Positions 50,875 to 58,020 of a stretch of DNA of 64,000 nt are shown in pieces. Under the pieces are notes generated by a model. That model was not told the origin of the DNA. It made no database searches and saw only the letters and a list, made by a program, of their open reading frames with translations. The translations under genes were made by a program, and so were the position numbers. The DNA is taken from positions 1 to 64,000 of the IMG/VR virus record IMGVR_UViG_3300045977_000235; one strand, written 5' to 3'. The stretch is from a virus. Position 1 is the first letter of the stretch. Each line of letters begins with the position of its first letter.

Positions 50875-52233
50875 TTATTTGTTGAGCTTTGCAATTTTAT
50901 CATAACAGACTTTCAAGTCTGCTACATAGTCCAGAGTACCATCTTTGGACTTTTCAAAATTGATAAGCATAAGCAAAACATTTTGCAAGCCAACACTTGC
51001 TCTTGCTCTTACTACGTTTGTATTAGCAGACATAAGCAAAGCTTTTACTGCGGGATCTTTCTCTTTAGAGAAGTCTGTACCTAAAGATACTGGCGTATCA
51101 GACCTTGGCGTACTTGATACAGTACCTTTATTTGTTGGTGCATTGTTAGGAGTAGCAGGTACATTGCTTGTGCTAGCAGGTACATTGTTTGTACTTGCTG
51201 GCTTGCTAGTACTTGCTTGTGACTTGCTTGTGCCAGTGTTAGCAGTACTAGCAGATCCCTTCGGTCTGCCTCTTGTACTGCCTTGTGTGCCAGTACCTTG
51301 TTTTGGTGCTTTGTTGCCGTTTTTAATGATTTGCTGTGCTAGTGCATCATTCTGTACTTTAGTCTCTTGTGTAGTGCTATTGTTGCCGTACTTCTTACCT
51401 GTCGCAACAATACTCTGAGCAGTAGTAGCACTAATAAGACCTTTCTCTACTGCCTCTACTACCTCTGGTGTAGCTTGTAACAAGCTAAGCTTTTGTGTAA
51501 CCCAAGGTGCAGTTTTGCCCATTTTGCTAGCTATATCTGCTTGAGTCCATTTATGCTCTTTAATCAAGCAAGCAATACACTCTGCAATTTCCATTGCTTC
51601 TAATGATTTGCCTTGATTGCTTGTAAGATTTGCAAACAAGAGCTTGTCTCTTGCTGTATCCTTGTCTGCATACATAGCAGGTAAACCATTGATAGCAAAA
51701 CCATCTGCTATCAATTCTCTTGCTGCTTGTAAACGTCTGTGACCTTCGGTCAAGTACAGAGTAAATGCACCGTTTACTGTATCTGCATATACCTTGATAG
51801 GAGGAAGATTCGCAGTACCGTTTACCTTGATATAATCTTTCAAGTCTTGCAAATCAAGGTTTTTTCTAGGATTAATACCTGCAATTGTTTGTACTTTGTT
51901 AGGATCGACAAGGAAAGCGTCTAAAGATTGCAAGATACCATTAGACTCTGGCGTAGTGGTAACAGTAGACTTGCTTGCTTTTGGTGTCTTTACTTTAGGC
52001 ATTGTAGCAGTATCCTCTTGAGTAGTGGTAACAGTCTCTTGCACCGTAACAGTAGACTTGTTAGCTTTAGGCGTTTTTGGTGTCTTATTTGCTGGTATGG
52101 TAGCAGTATCCTCTTGTGCAATGATAGACTTTGTTTGACCGTTTACTGTAATCGTAGCAGACTTGAGAGCAGTATCCTCTTGTACGTTGTTAGTAACGAT
52201 AGACACACTAGCAGACTTTTTAACTTTAGGCAT
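50875..52233 (-). CDS. ParB-like DNA-binding protein with AT-hook
   Basis: 452 aa. Residues ~20-100 hold three repeats around QEDTAT(I/M)P...KTPKA.KSTVT. The ParB/Srx core spans ~105-205: IAGINPRKNLD, PPIKVYAD and the box TEGHRRLQAARELI (GHRR 164-167). The helix-turn-helix follows at ~229-249 (WTQADIASKMGKTAPWVTQKLSLL). Residues ~300-380 are Thr/Ser/Asn/Pro-rich and include an AT-hook, RGRPKGS (321-327). The C-terminal ~60 residues form helices and may dimerise. No ParA gene is visible. An AT-hook plus HTH could suit AT-only palindromes, so this is a candidate binder of the dispersed sites, but that link is speculative. SD AAGGATAT. Confidence 0.85.
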   Translation of the reverse strand: MPKVKKSASVSIVTNNVQEDTALKSATITVNGQTKSIIAQEDTATIPANKTPKTPKANKSTVTVQETVTTTQEDTATMPKVKTPKASKSTVTTTPESNGILQSLDAFLVDPNKVQTIAGINPRKNLDLQDLKDYIKVNGTANLPPIKVYADTVNGAFTLYLTEGHRRLQAARELIADGFAINGLPAMYADKDTARDKLLFANLTSNQGKSLEAMEIAECIACLIKEHKWTQADIASKMGKTAPWVTQKLSLLQATPEVVEAVEKGLISATTAQSIVATGKKYGNNSTTQETKVQNDALAQQIIKNGNKAPKQGTGTQGSTRGRPKGSASTANTGTSKSQASTSKPASTNNVPASTSNVPATPNNAPTNKGTVSSTPRSDTPVSLGTDFSKEKDPAVKALLMSANTNVVRARASVGLQNVLLMLINFEKSKDGTLDYVADLKVCYDKIAKLNK

Positions 52234-52257
52234 TGCTTCTATATCCTTGTGAGTAGT

Positions 52258-52284
52258 GAGAGCATAACACTATGCTATGCTCTC
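52258..52284. repeat. Hairpin GAGAGCATA...TATGCTCTC upstream of the ParB-like gene
   Basis: A 9-bp stem with a 9-base loop. It is followed at 52288-52302 by a perfect copy of the dispersed palindrome (GATTAAATTATTTAATC). The same hairpin-plus-palindrome pair stands at 47651-47698. Confidence 0.6.
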
Positions 52285-52324
52285 TTGATTAAATTATTTA
52301 ATCCCTAGCAGATGGACAGTAGTT

Positions 52325-52636
52325 TTATAGGCTTTCTCTTTCTCTGATAAGTTTATCAATACGACAATCAAGATCCATCTTGTATTGCTCTTGCAATGCA
52401 TCCTTGGTAGTCTGCAAAGTCTCAAGCTCTTTTTGCAAGAGCTTTATTCTGTTTTCCCTACACTCAATTGACCTTGTTACCTCTCGCCATTGTTGACGTA
52501 CAGACTTTACAAGGTACTGCTTGCCAGATACATACTTGCTTGCTGGTATTGCTTTCTTGCCAGTATATGCTTTCGTACTAGCAAGCTTGCTGTACATTGT
52601 TGCTGGCATTGTCTCAACAATAGTCTGCTCTTTCAT
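52325..52636 (-). CDS. Coiled-coil protein
   Basis: 103 aa. Residues ~45-103 are a coiled coil (SIECRENRIKLLQKELETLQTTKDALQEQYKMDL). The N-terminal part is basic and Thr/Ala-rich. It lies two genes upstream of the ParB-like gene in the same operon. Function unknown; a partner role is possible. Confidence 0.6.
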   Translation of the reverse strand: MKEQTIVETMPATMYSKLASTKAYTGKKAIPASKYVSGKQYLVKSVRQQWREVTRSIECRENRIKLLQKELETLQTTKDALQEQYKMDLDCRIDKLIRERESL

Positions 52637-52724
52637 CTGCTTTCCCTTATAGTGTAGTGAGCAATTGTTACAAGGTACAAGATACGATTTGCTTATAGTC
52701 TCTTTCCTCTCTTATAGTGTGCTT

Positions 52725-52943
52725 TTACTCTCGCCAGAATTTTGCATAATGTACAAGGCAATAATGGCAGAAAAGATACTCAAGACAAGCAAGCTTGTCT
52801 ATCATCCTAAAGATCCATACTGGCATAGTATAGTGTACTTCTTGCTTTTCCCATTTACAGCAAGTAATACCTTTAAACTCAATATGCCTCTTGTATCTGC
52901 CATTGATAGCGTTTTGTACAAGATACTTGATTCTGTTTTGCAT
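52725..52943 (-). CDS. Hypothetical Cys/aromatic-rich protein
   Basis: 72 aa from the ATG at 52943, preceded by GAGAGGAAAG as in neighbouring genes; a GTG start at 53006 lacks a ribosome site. KGITCCKWEKQEVHYTMPVWIFRMIDKL and CLEYLFCHYCLVHY carry five Cys and several His, possibly metal binding. No family recognised. Confidence 0.45.
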   Translation of the reverse strand: MQNRIKYLVQNAINGRYKRHIEFKGITCCKWEKQEVHYTMPVWIFRMIDKLACLEYLFCHYCLVHYAKFWRE

Positions 52944-53052
52944 TGTGCTTTCCTCTCGCTTGCACTCAAGACAGAGTGCTATGCAATAATTGTACCATTC
53001 GGCCACTAATTAAAGCAAGTAAAGTTTTGATGCTAGCAAATCACTAGCAAGT

Positions 53053-53439
53053 CTACAGAGAAAAGTACATATAATCGCTATATGTACTGTAATGTGTCTG
53101 CTTGTTAAACAGAAAAACAATTGTACCTTCGTGACCTTGTACTGTTACCTCTATATAATTGTTTGTCTCTTTTCTTACTCTGCCATACTGTAAGCTATTA
53201 TCTGCCATACTCTGGATCTTTACTTTTTCCCCTATCATATGTTTGTTAGTAGATACGGTATGCTCTACAGTAGGATGCACTCTTACAAGGTATGGATTAT
53301 TTGCTACTCGCTTGACCTCTATCTTGTCGTTTACCTTTAGACCATAATGCGATCCGTATAATTCCTCTGCTTTACTGTTACGTCTTACTCTCACTACTAC
53401 TCTGCCATTATTTACTGCGATTACTTTAGCTTGTGCCAT
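53053..53439 (-). CDS. QYGRV-domain protein, long form
   Basis: 128 aa, beta-rich. The N-terminal half (AKVIAVNNGRVVVRVRRNSKAEELYG) may be one small barrel. The C-terminal half, GEKVKIQSMADNSLQYGRVRKETNNYIEV...VFLFNKQTHYSTYSDYMYFSL, aligns with two upstream genes (53717, 53905). A short SH3-like or KOW-like fold is suggested by the strand pattern. Function unknown. Confidence 0.6.
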   Translation of the reverse strand: MAQAKVIAVNNGRVVVRVRRNSKAEELYGSHYGLKVNDKIEVKRVANNPYLVRVHPTVEHTVSTNKHMIGEKVKIQSMADNSLQYGRVRKETNNYIEVTVQGHEGTIVFLFNKQTHYSTYSDYMYFSL

Positions 53440-53467
53440 TGTTCATACTCCTATGGTAAATGGAAAA

Positions 53468-53488
53468 AGCACAGTACAATACTGTGCT
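53468..53488. repeat. Intergenic hairpin AGCACAGTA-CAA-TACTGTGCT
   Basis: A perfect 9-bp stem with 3-base loop between the genes at 53053 and 53497. Its stem shares AGCACAGTA with the hairpin at 50837-50863. Confidence 0.6.
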
Positions 53489-53496
53489 CTTGCTAG

Positions 53497-53628
53497 CTAG
53501 TCTCTTGTTTCCTCTTGCTCTCTTTCATCGTTACAAGTAGAGCACACTATAACGATGAAAGAGTAATCTGCATTGTGCTCTACAATATAGGCAGTATTGC
53601 CACAGTCTGGACAACAAAGATCTTCCAT
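53497..53628 (-). CDS. 43-aa zinc-ribbon protein
   Basis: ATG at 53628 with GGGGAAAG upstream, TAG at 53497. MEDLCCPDCGNTAYIVEH has CPDC and VCSTCNDEREQEETRD the second CxxC. A minimal zinc ribbon with an acidic end. Function unknown. Confidence 0.6.
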   Translation of the reverse strand: MEDLCCPDCGNTAYIVEHNADYSFIVIVCSTCNDEREQEETRD

Positions 53629-53639
53629 TATGCTTTCCC

Positions 53640-53717
53640 CTATATATGATTTGCGACAAGAAACAAAACAAGGATAAACAAAACGAGACTTGTACAGACA
53701 ATCCAGAAAGCAGACAT
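53640..53717 (-). CDS. 25-aa membrane peptide
   Basis: ATG at 53717 overlaps the upstream stop as TAATG. The peptide is one hydrophobic helix (SAFWIVCTSLVLFILVLFLV) plus a short tail. Coupling to the upstream gene is the only support for translation beyond the composition. Confidence 0.4.
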   Translation of the reverse strand: MSAFWIVCTSLVLFILVLFLVANHI

Positions 53718-53893
53718 TAGTTTATCCTCTTTACAGTGTAGTACTTGCTATCTTTCTGTACCCTATGTACTACACGCCTATAGTGAAAATGCATTAAAAC
53801 ACGGTAACAGTATCTTTCCTCTCTTATTACTCTACCATACTGTGTCTTACCATCTATAGAGCAAGTAATAGATACTTCGTATTCTGTAAACAT
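53717..53893 (-). CDS. QYGRV-domain small protein
   Basis: 58 aa, ATG at 53893 with GAGAGGAAAG upstream, TAA at 53717. VSITCSIDGKTQYGRVIREERYCYRVLMHFHYRR aligns with the C-terminal half of the protein at 53053 and with 53905 (QYG.V.RE). Basic C-terminus. Function unknown. Confidence 0.55.
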   Translation of the reverse strand: MFTEYEVSITCSIDGKTQYGRVIREERYCYRVLMHFHYRRVVHRVQKDSKYYTVKRIN

Positions 53894-53904
53894 ACTTTCC
53901 TCTC

Positions 53905-54114
53905 TTACTCGTTAGGATACAGAAAAAGATAATCTTGGAAGGTACAACGTAACTGTGAGCTTTTATTAAACCTATACTGTACCTTTCTGTTACCGTAAGA
54001 GGTAAGAGCAATTGTGATATAGTCGCTTGTTTCTCTTACCACTACACCGTATTGCGTGTAACTATCCATTGTTCTAACAGTCTTGATTGTTTGCCCTAAC
54101 AATTGATACTGCAT
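53905..54114 (-). CDS. QYGVV-domain small protein, first gene of the middle leftward operon
   Basis: 69 aa. GQTIKTVRTMDSYTQYGVVVRETSDYITIALTSYG...VQYRFNKSSQLRCTFQDYLFLYPNE aligns along its length with the C-terminal half of the protein at 53053. GATAGGAAAG precedes the ATG. A 17-bp palindrome lies directly upstream at 54132-54148. Confidence 0.6.
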   Translation of the reverse strand: MQYQLLGQTIKTVRTMDSYTQYGVVVRETSDYITIALTSYGNRKVQYRFNKSSQLRCTFQDYLFLYPNE

Positions 54115-54184
54115 TATGCTCTTTCCTATCGGATTAAATTATTTAATCTGAGAGCATACCAGAGTATTGCCTTGTACTCTTTAA

Positions 54185-54249
54185 ACAAGCTTTGTCTTTA
54201 CTCACAGTAAAGTCTGGCGATTCGTAGCACGTGCTACAGATTTGCTTGT
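54185..54249. ncRNA. Structured RNA-like element, copy 1
   Basis: Outer helix ACAAGC/GCTTGT encloses hairpin A (CTTTACT-CAC-AGTAAAG, 54196-54212), a linker TCTGGCGATTCG and hairpin B (TAGCACGTGCTA, 54225-54236), then CAGATTT. The second copy (54300-54369) has the same three helices with different paired bases and the same linker bases. The direction of transcription is unknown; nearby genes run on the minus strand. Confidence 0.6.
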
Positions 54250-54299
54250 AAAGTATGCTCTCTTTCCAGAGTACAGTAGAGTGCTACCACTACTCTTTA

Positions 54300-54369
54300 A
54301 CAAGCTTTGCGATACTCGCAAGTATCGCTTGGTGATCCATAGCATGTAACATGCTACAGTTTTGCTTGT
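54300..54369. ncRNA. Structured RNA-like element, copy 2
   Basis: Outer helix ACAAGC/GCTTGT, hairpin A CGATACT-CGCA-AGTATCG, linker CTTGGTGATCCA, hairpin B TAGCATG-TAA-CATGCTA, then CAGTTTT. Compared with copy 1, hairpin A changes CTTTACT/AGTAAAG to CGATACT/AGTATCG with pairing kept, while TGGYGATYC and CAGNTTT stay constant. ACTCTTTAA precedes both copies. It does not match a tRNA or a riboswitch class I recognise. Confidence 0.6.
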
Positions 54370-55149
54370 ACCTTGTACTCTGTAATGCTCTGCACTATAG
54401 ACTTGCAATCTATAATTGTTGCATTACAAGCAATACCTAAGTCTTATTGTGTGCTTAGTTAATACCTCTCTATACTAGCATGGTATATATTGCTTGTGCT
54501 CTGCAATGTACAGAGTCCAGATAGACAAGAGGTATAGTCTTACAAGGTAAGTTTTGTTTACAAGAGAGCATACCTTAGTATGCTGCATAACAAGTAAACA
54601 ATGTTTGCTCTGCTATTGTCTCTTATCATCTGCTTTTATTTTTTCATCTTGTCTCAAGTACACAATATATATACGCTCTTATCATGGCGTATGCTCTTAT
54701 CATTCGCAAGAGTGTACTTCTATAGTCTTACTTGTTACTCGTATCAATGCACCGTTTACTTTATCAATATGCTATGTTTGCTTATGCAATCTTATAGACT
54801 TACTTATTGATAGGCTTTCCATATGCGTATGCTTTTTAGCTAGCGTCTTATATGATACTTTGCAATGCTATAGGCTGTTATGGTTTGGCGTACCAGAGGA
54901 TAGTATTGCATTGTGTTTTACAATGTTATCTATCCTGCTAGGGTTATCTTAGGCTAACCCTTAGTTTTACCTGCTAGCATACCTCATGCTGTTACTGGCT
55001 CTACTGCTTGAGTACCCTACCAAGTCTCAAGTATGCCTCTACATCTACCGTATGCCTGCTATTTGGTTTTAAAAGAGCAAAAAAATTGTAACAAGTTTAT
55101 CGGAATTAAAGCAAGCAAACTTTAACTGTATTTTTTTTCAATATGTTAT

Positions 55150-55172
55150 GCGGATTAAATTATTTAATCCGC
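55150..55172. repeat. Longest perfect version of the dispersed palindrome (23 bp)
   Basis: The core GATTAAATTATTTAATC is flanked by GCG on the left and CGC on the right, so all 11 bp of each arm pair around a single central T. This may be the highest-affinity site of the family. Confidence 0.85.
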
Positions 55173-55833
55173 TATATTCTGGCGTGTTTTCTAGGCTTTC
55201 CTCCTATGTACCCAAAGGTACGCGCTTGCATATGTTGCAAAGTGTATGCCAAACTATGGCATTATTGATACTCGTTTCTCATTGTGTGCATTTTTTCTGT
55301 TTTGCCCTATATCGTAGTCTGGCATACTTTTTGCTTGTGCGTTTTGCCCTATCGAATGCCGTTTTTTGGTGTCTGTAAAGCTCTATACTGCGTTTTGATG
55401 GTAAGACGTGCTACCATACTGGCATATGCCGAAAAATTGAAAATAGAGAAAGCATACGCATCTTGACTAGCAAGTATGCCATATTGTAATTTTTTCCTCT
55501 CAAGTCTGCATAGTCTGGCATACTTTATGCTGCGTAAAAAAATTGCATTATTGATATTTTTTATCATTCCTCTGCTAACAATAGATCATAGTCACAGCCT
55601 ATTAAAAACAGACTTTTTCATAGAAAAAATTCATAAAAAAATTTTACGAATTTTACCTTGTACTGTCGTTTACATCCTATGCATAACGTTTACACCATAC
55701 GATAAATGTATGCTTTCATCTGTTTTTATCCTCTCTTATTCTACTGTTATCCTCTAATGTCTGCTTTTATCCTCTATCGTATGCTTTTATCGTATAACGT
55801 ATACGATAGTATGCAATCGTATACTTTTGACGG

Positions 55834-56068
55834 ATTAAATAATTTAATCGTTTACATTTTGCGTGTTACGTATACGAAAAGATCCATCTGTAAACTTTAT
55901 TATCATAAAGTTTACAGTCTGGCAGAGTGCAGACTGTTAGCTAAGGTCTTAACAATCTTATAGCTAATCACCTATCGACTTCGGCCATGATTAAATAATT
56001 TAATCTTTCTCATTGTGAGATACTTTTCAAAAATGAAAATGAGAATCAAAAAGATTAAATAATTTAAT
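55834..56068. repeat. Cluster of three perfect palindrome copies
   Basis: Copies at 55834-55848, 55990-56004 and 56054-56068, all with G...C extension and an A centre; a one-mismatch copy follows at 56217-56231. It is the densest cluster in the window and lies in non-coding DNA. Confidence 0.85.
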
Positions 56069-56113
56069 CGCCTATTAAAGATCTTTAAGACCTCATAGTG
56101 AGTACATAAAAAA

Positions 56114-56219
56114 TAATAAGACCGCAACAATAGACTTATAAAGACCGTAGAAATATTGGTATACGCCTATATGGTCCTTAGACGTATAGCTATATATACA
56201 TATTGCTGCGGTCTTTATT
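56114..56219. repeat. Long inverted repeat AATAAGACCGCA...TGCGGTCTTTATT
   Basis: The left arm AATAAGACCGCAACAATA (56114-56132 region) and the right arm TATTGCTGCGGTCTTTATT (56201-56219) are inverted with one mismatch and one extra base, 70 bases apart. The interior holds GACCGTAG and CCTATATGGTCCTTAG words shared with the 42.2-42.5 kb region. The right arm runs into the variant palindrome at 56217. Confidence 0.6.
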
Positions 56220-56231
56220 AAAGAATTTAAT

Positions 56232-56251
56232 CGTGTCAAAATTTTGACACG
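56232..56251. repeat. 20-bp palindrome CGTGTCAAAATTTTGACACG
   Basis: Perfect palindrome, distinct from the dispersed family. Degenerate half-sites follow (TCAAAAATTTTAC, ATTTTGACA, TTTTTTTGACATG up to 56318). It looks like an operator cluster for another regulator. Confidence 0.6.
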
Positions 56252-56484
56252 TCAAAAATTTTACACCTGTTAGAATTTTGACAATAAAGACCTTGTTTTT
56301 ACGTCATTTTTTTGACATGGGGGTTGCGCGTGCGTGCGCGTGTGACGTGTGTGCGAGAGGGATATGTGAGAAAAGAGAAGGTCTTTGGTGGGAGTGTGTG
56401 TATTTTTGGTGAGTGTATAGGAAATTTTATAGAGATATATGTATATAGTATATACATATATACATATATCTGTGTGCGAAATAT

Positions 56485-56904
56485 TTATAAATTTAATTCT
56501 AATTTTAATTTATTATATAGCAAAATTTTTTCTTCTCGTTCACGCTCGGAATTTTTTTCACGGCGCAATAAACTTTTTTCTCTGCGAATTAACCGTGCAA
56601 TCGTTTCATTTTCTGTTTCCATTTGCTTCTGAAAAATCTCACATTCAATCCACATTTCTCCCCATTCTTCTGACATTTTTATTTTCAAAAACTTCCGAGA
56701 ATCACCACTGACTTTGTGAATTTGTGGATAATCTTTTTCCAGGTTGTACTGTAAATCCACAAAAAAATCACGGAAAGAATCATACGTTGCCGTAAAAGTG
56801 TAACGATTCATACAAAAAAGAATCATGTCAATTTGTTTTTCAATTTGTTTGCGTTCTGTTTCAACATTGTACTTTTCTCGGATGAAATTCTCTGTGATTT
56901 CCAT
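56485..56904 (-). CDS. Coiled-coil hypothetical protein
   Basis: 139 aa from the ATG at 56904 (AGGAGAAAATCAC upstream). Helical throughout: NFIREKYNVETERKQIEKQIDMILF and QKQMETENETIARLIRREKSLLRREKNSEREREEK. Its DNA looks different from its neighbours (many GAAAT/ATTTC words), as if acquired separately. Function unknown. The 3' end lies against the second non-coding region. Confidence 0.58.
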   Translation of the reverse strand: MEITENFIREKYNVETERKQIEKQIDMILFCMNRYTFTATYDSFRDFFVDLQYNLEKDYPQIHKVSGDSRKFLKIKMSEEWGEMWIECEIFQKQMETENETIARLIRREKSLLRREKNSEREREEKILLYNKLKLELNL

Positions 56905-57110
56905 GTGATTTTCTCCTGGTTTTCTTTTGAAATGTGTATGGATTTGTGTAGGATTTTCTACAGAAATCAAAACGAAATTGAATTGATTTCTGTAGAAAAT
57001 TGAAATGAAAATGAAATGAAAAATGATCCTATTTCGCTATGCCCCCGCCCATTTTTAGGGTTAAAGTGACTCCCTCTATATATTTCTATTAACAAACAAA
57101 ATTAAATTAT

Positions 57111-57212
57111 TTAATCCTCCCCTATCCGTACTATTAAAAAACATATAGTAAAGAACAATGTCCATAACAAACAGAATACTACGACTCCTAACTCTGGTAT
57201 ATACTTCCTCAT
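57111..57212 (-). CDS. 33-aa membrane peptide
   Basis: ATG at 57212 with AGGGAAAAT upstream; the stop TAA lies inside the palindrome at 57101-57115. MRKYIPELGVVVFCLLWTLF followed by FTICFLIV is one membrane helix. No family recognised. Confidence 0.48.
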   Translation of the reverse strand: MRKYIPELGVVVFCLLWTLFFTICFLIVRIGED

Positions 57213-57219
57213 ATTTTCC

Positions 57220-57336
57220 CTATGAGAATAGGTTCGTGAACACTGTTAGTATATACAGTATAACATAGACTCCACATAATATCAATCCAAAGATAAAGAA
57301 TAATAAAACGTATATACCATTATTATCATCTTTCAT
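57220..57336 (-). CDS. 38-aa membrane peptide
   Basis: ATG at 57336 with AAGG upstream at good spacing, TAG at 57220. MKDDNNGIYVLLFFIFGLIL followed by CGVYVILYILTVF is one long or two short membrane helices. It lies between two co-directional small genes. Confidence 0.48.
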   Translation of the reverse strand: MKDDNNGIYVLLFFIFGLILCGVYVILYILTVFTNLFS

Positions 57337-57345
57337 TGTGCGCCT

Positions 57346-57597
57346 TTATACTTTCCATAGTGGTGTCATCAACATTTGGGTAGCAGTCATATCTCCTACT
57401 TCCTTTGTTCTATCTACAGGATCTAATATTAGGTTCAATGTATCAGGTCTAAGTCCATAAACAATGTATTGATGATCTGATTTATAATCCTGTGCATCAT
57501 GTACAGCAATCAATCCTACTACCATAAACAATTGTCTATTACCATCCTTCTCTGGTGCCTTACCCATGTGCCTCATTATTACCTGACCTGTAATCAT
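57346..57597 (-). CDS. Hypothetical protein
   Basis: 83 aa, with AAGGAGATAT before the ATG. MITGQVIMRHMGKAPEKDGN, then LFMVVGLIAVHDAQDYKSDHQYIVYG, suggests a small beta-rich fold; the end is DRTKEVGDMTATQMLMTPLWKV. No family recognised. Confidence 0.55.
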   Translation of the reverse strand: MITGQVIMRHMGKAPEKDGNRQLFMVVGLIAVHDAQDYKSDHQYIVYGLRPDTLNLILDPVDRTKEVGDMTATQMLMTPLWKV

Positions 57598-57605
57598 ATA
57601 TCTCC

Positions 57606-57680
57606 TTATTCAAATACTAATGTTAGGGTATATAATACACTGACAATAAATATCAACCAGCATACAATGAACAATGCCAT
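57606..57680 (-). CDS. 24-aa membrane peptide (tentative)
   Basis: MALFIVCWLIFIVSVLYTLT followed by LVFE, one hydrophobic helix, ATG at 57680. No clear ribosome site. It fills the gap between two genes; kept only because other tiny membrane peptides occur nearby. Confidence 0.32.
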   Translation of the reverse strand: MALFIVCWLIFIVSVLYTLTLVFE

Positions 57681-57696
57681 GACAATAATGTGTATG

Positions 57697-58020
57697 TTAT
57701 CCCTCACGTTCAGCTACCGTTTCATGTATCGTATAATTAAATCTATCAAGTTCAATATAGAGTCTCTGATAATCTTGTATAGCTTTTCCTAAGTTATGAA
57801 TAGATTGTTTATGATAGGTTATTATATCATAGTCTTTTGCATGGTCGGCAACTATTTTTCCAAGGTCTTTTAACAAGGTATCTAAGTGTTGATACGCTAC
57901 ATTGTATGCATAGTCTAGTGCATCCTTTTCAGTATCAAAATCTTTGCCATAAATACAGTACACATCTTTTGTTCGTTTCTTAATCATAGTCGTATCTTCT
58001 TTAGTAGTAGTGTGAACTTT
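57697..58020 (-). CDS. Hypothetical helical protein
   Basis: 107 aa from the ATG at 58020 (GAGGATGAAG upstream, overlapping the previous gene's end); an ATG at 57987 is an alternative. CIYGKDFDTEKDALDYAYNVAYQHLDTLLKDLGKIVADHAKDYD is largely helical. No family recognised. Confidence 0.52.
   Translation of the reverse strand, partial: KVHTTTKEDTTMIKKRTKDVYCIYGKDFDTEKDALDYAYNVAYQHLDTLLKDLGKIVADHAKDYDIITYHKQSIHNLGKAIQDYQRLYIELDRFNYTIHETVAEREG

Larger units (their letters stand above)
54115..56484. other. Second non-coding region: structured repeats, palindromes, promoter-like area
   Basis: About 2.4 kb without a credible gene; the open frames here are unstructured in codon use and lack ribosome sites. 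Contents in order: palindrome 54133; two structured elements 54185-54369; a large stem GTAATGC...GCATTAC (~54381-54426); nested inverted repeats around 54547-54600; an extended 23-bp palindrome at 55150-55172; palindromes 55834, 55990, 56054; a TATACGAT/ATCGTATA palindrome area ~55790-55830; a long imperfect inverted repeat 56114-56219; a 20-bp palindrome 56232-56251; and a GC-rich alternating tract 56325-56355. It lies upstream of the leftward operon that starts at 54114, so it probably contains its promoter(s). Confidence 0.55.

Noticed and set aside
52665-53009. Plus-strand frame of 114 codons
   Set aside because: It is against the operon direction and lacks a ribosome site; the minus-strand frame at 52725-52943 has the local GAGAGGAAAG signal.
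54185-54369. tRNA genes or a hammerhead ribozyme for the two structured elements
   Set aside because: No T-loop TTCRANNY or anticodon arm is found, and the hammerhead core CTGANGA...GAAA is absent in either orientation.
54202-54408. Minus-strand open frame of 68 codons over the structured elements
   Set aside because: It has no ribosome site, has unlikely composition, and overlaps both copies of the covarying hairpin element, which explains the sequence better.
54554-55963. Several plus-strand open frames (54554, 55148, 55476, 55706)
   Set aside because: They run against the local gene direction, are extremely rich in Cys/Leu/Tyr/Phe from CTT/TGT-rich DNA, lack ribosome sites, and contain palindromes in the middle.
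56312-56632. Plus-strand open frame through the GC-rich alternating tract
   Set aside because: It overlaps the antisense coiled-coil gene and begins in the alternating repeat; no ribosome site.
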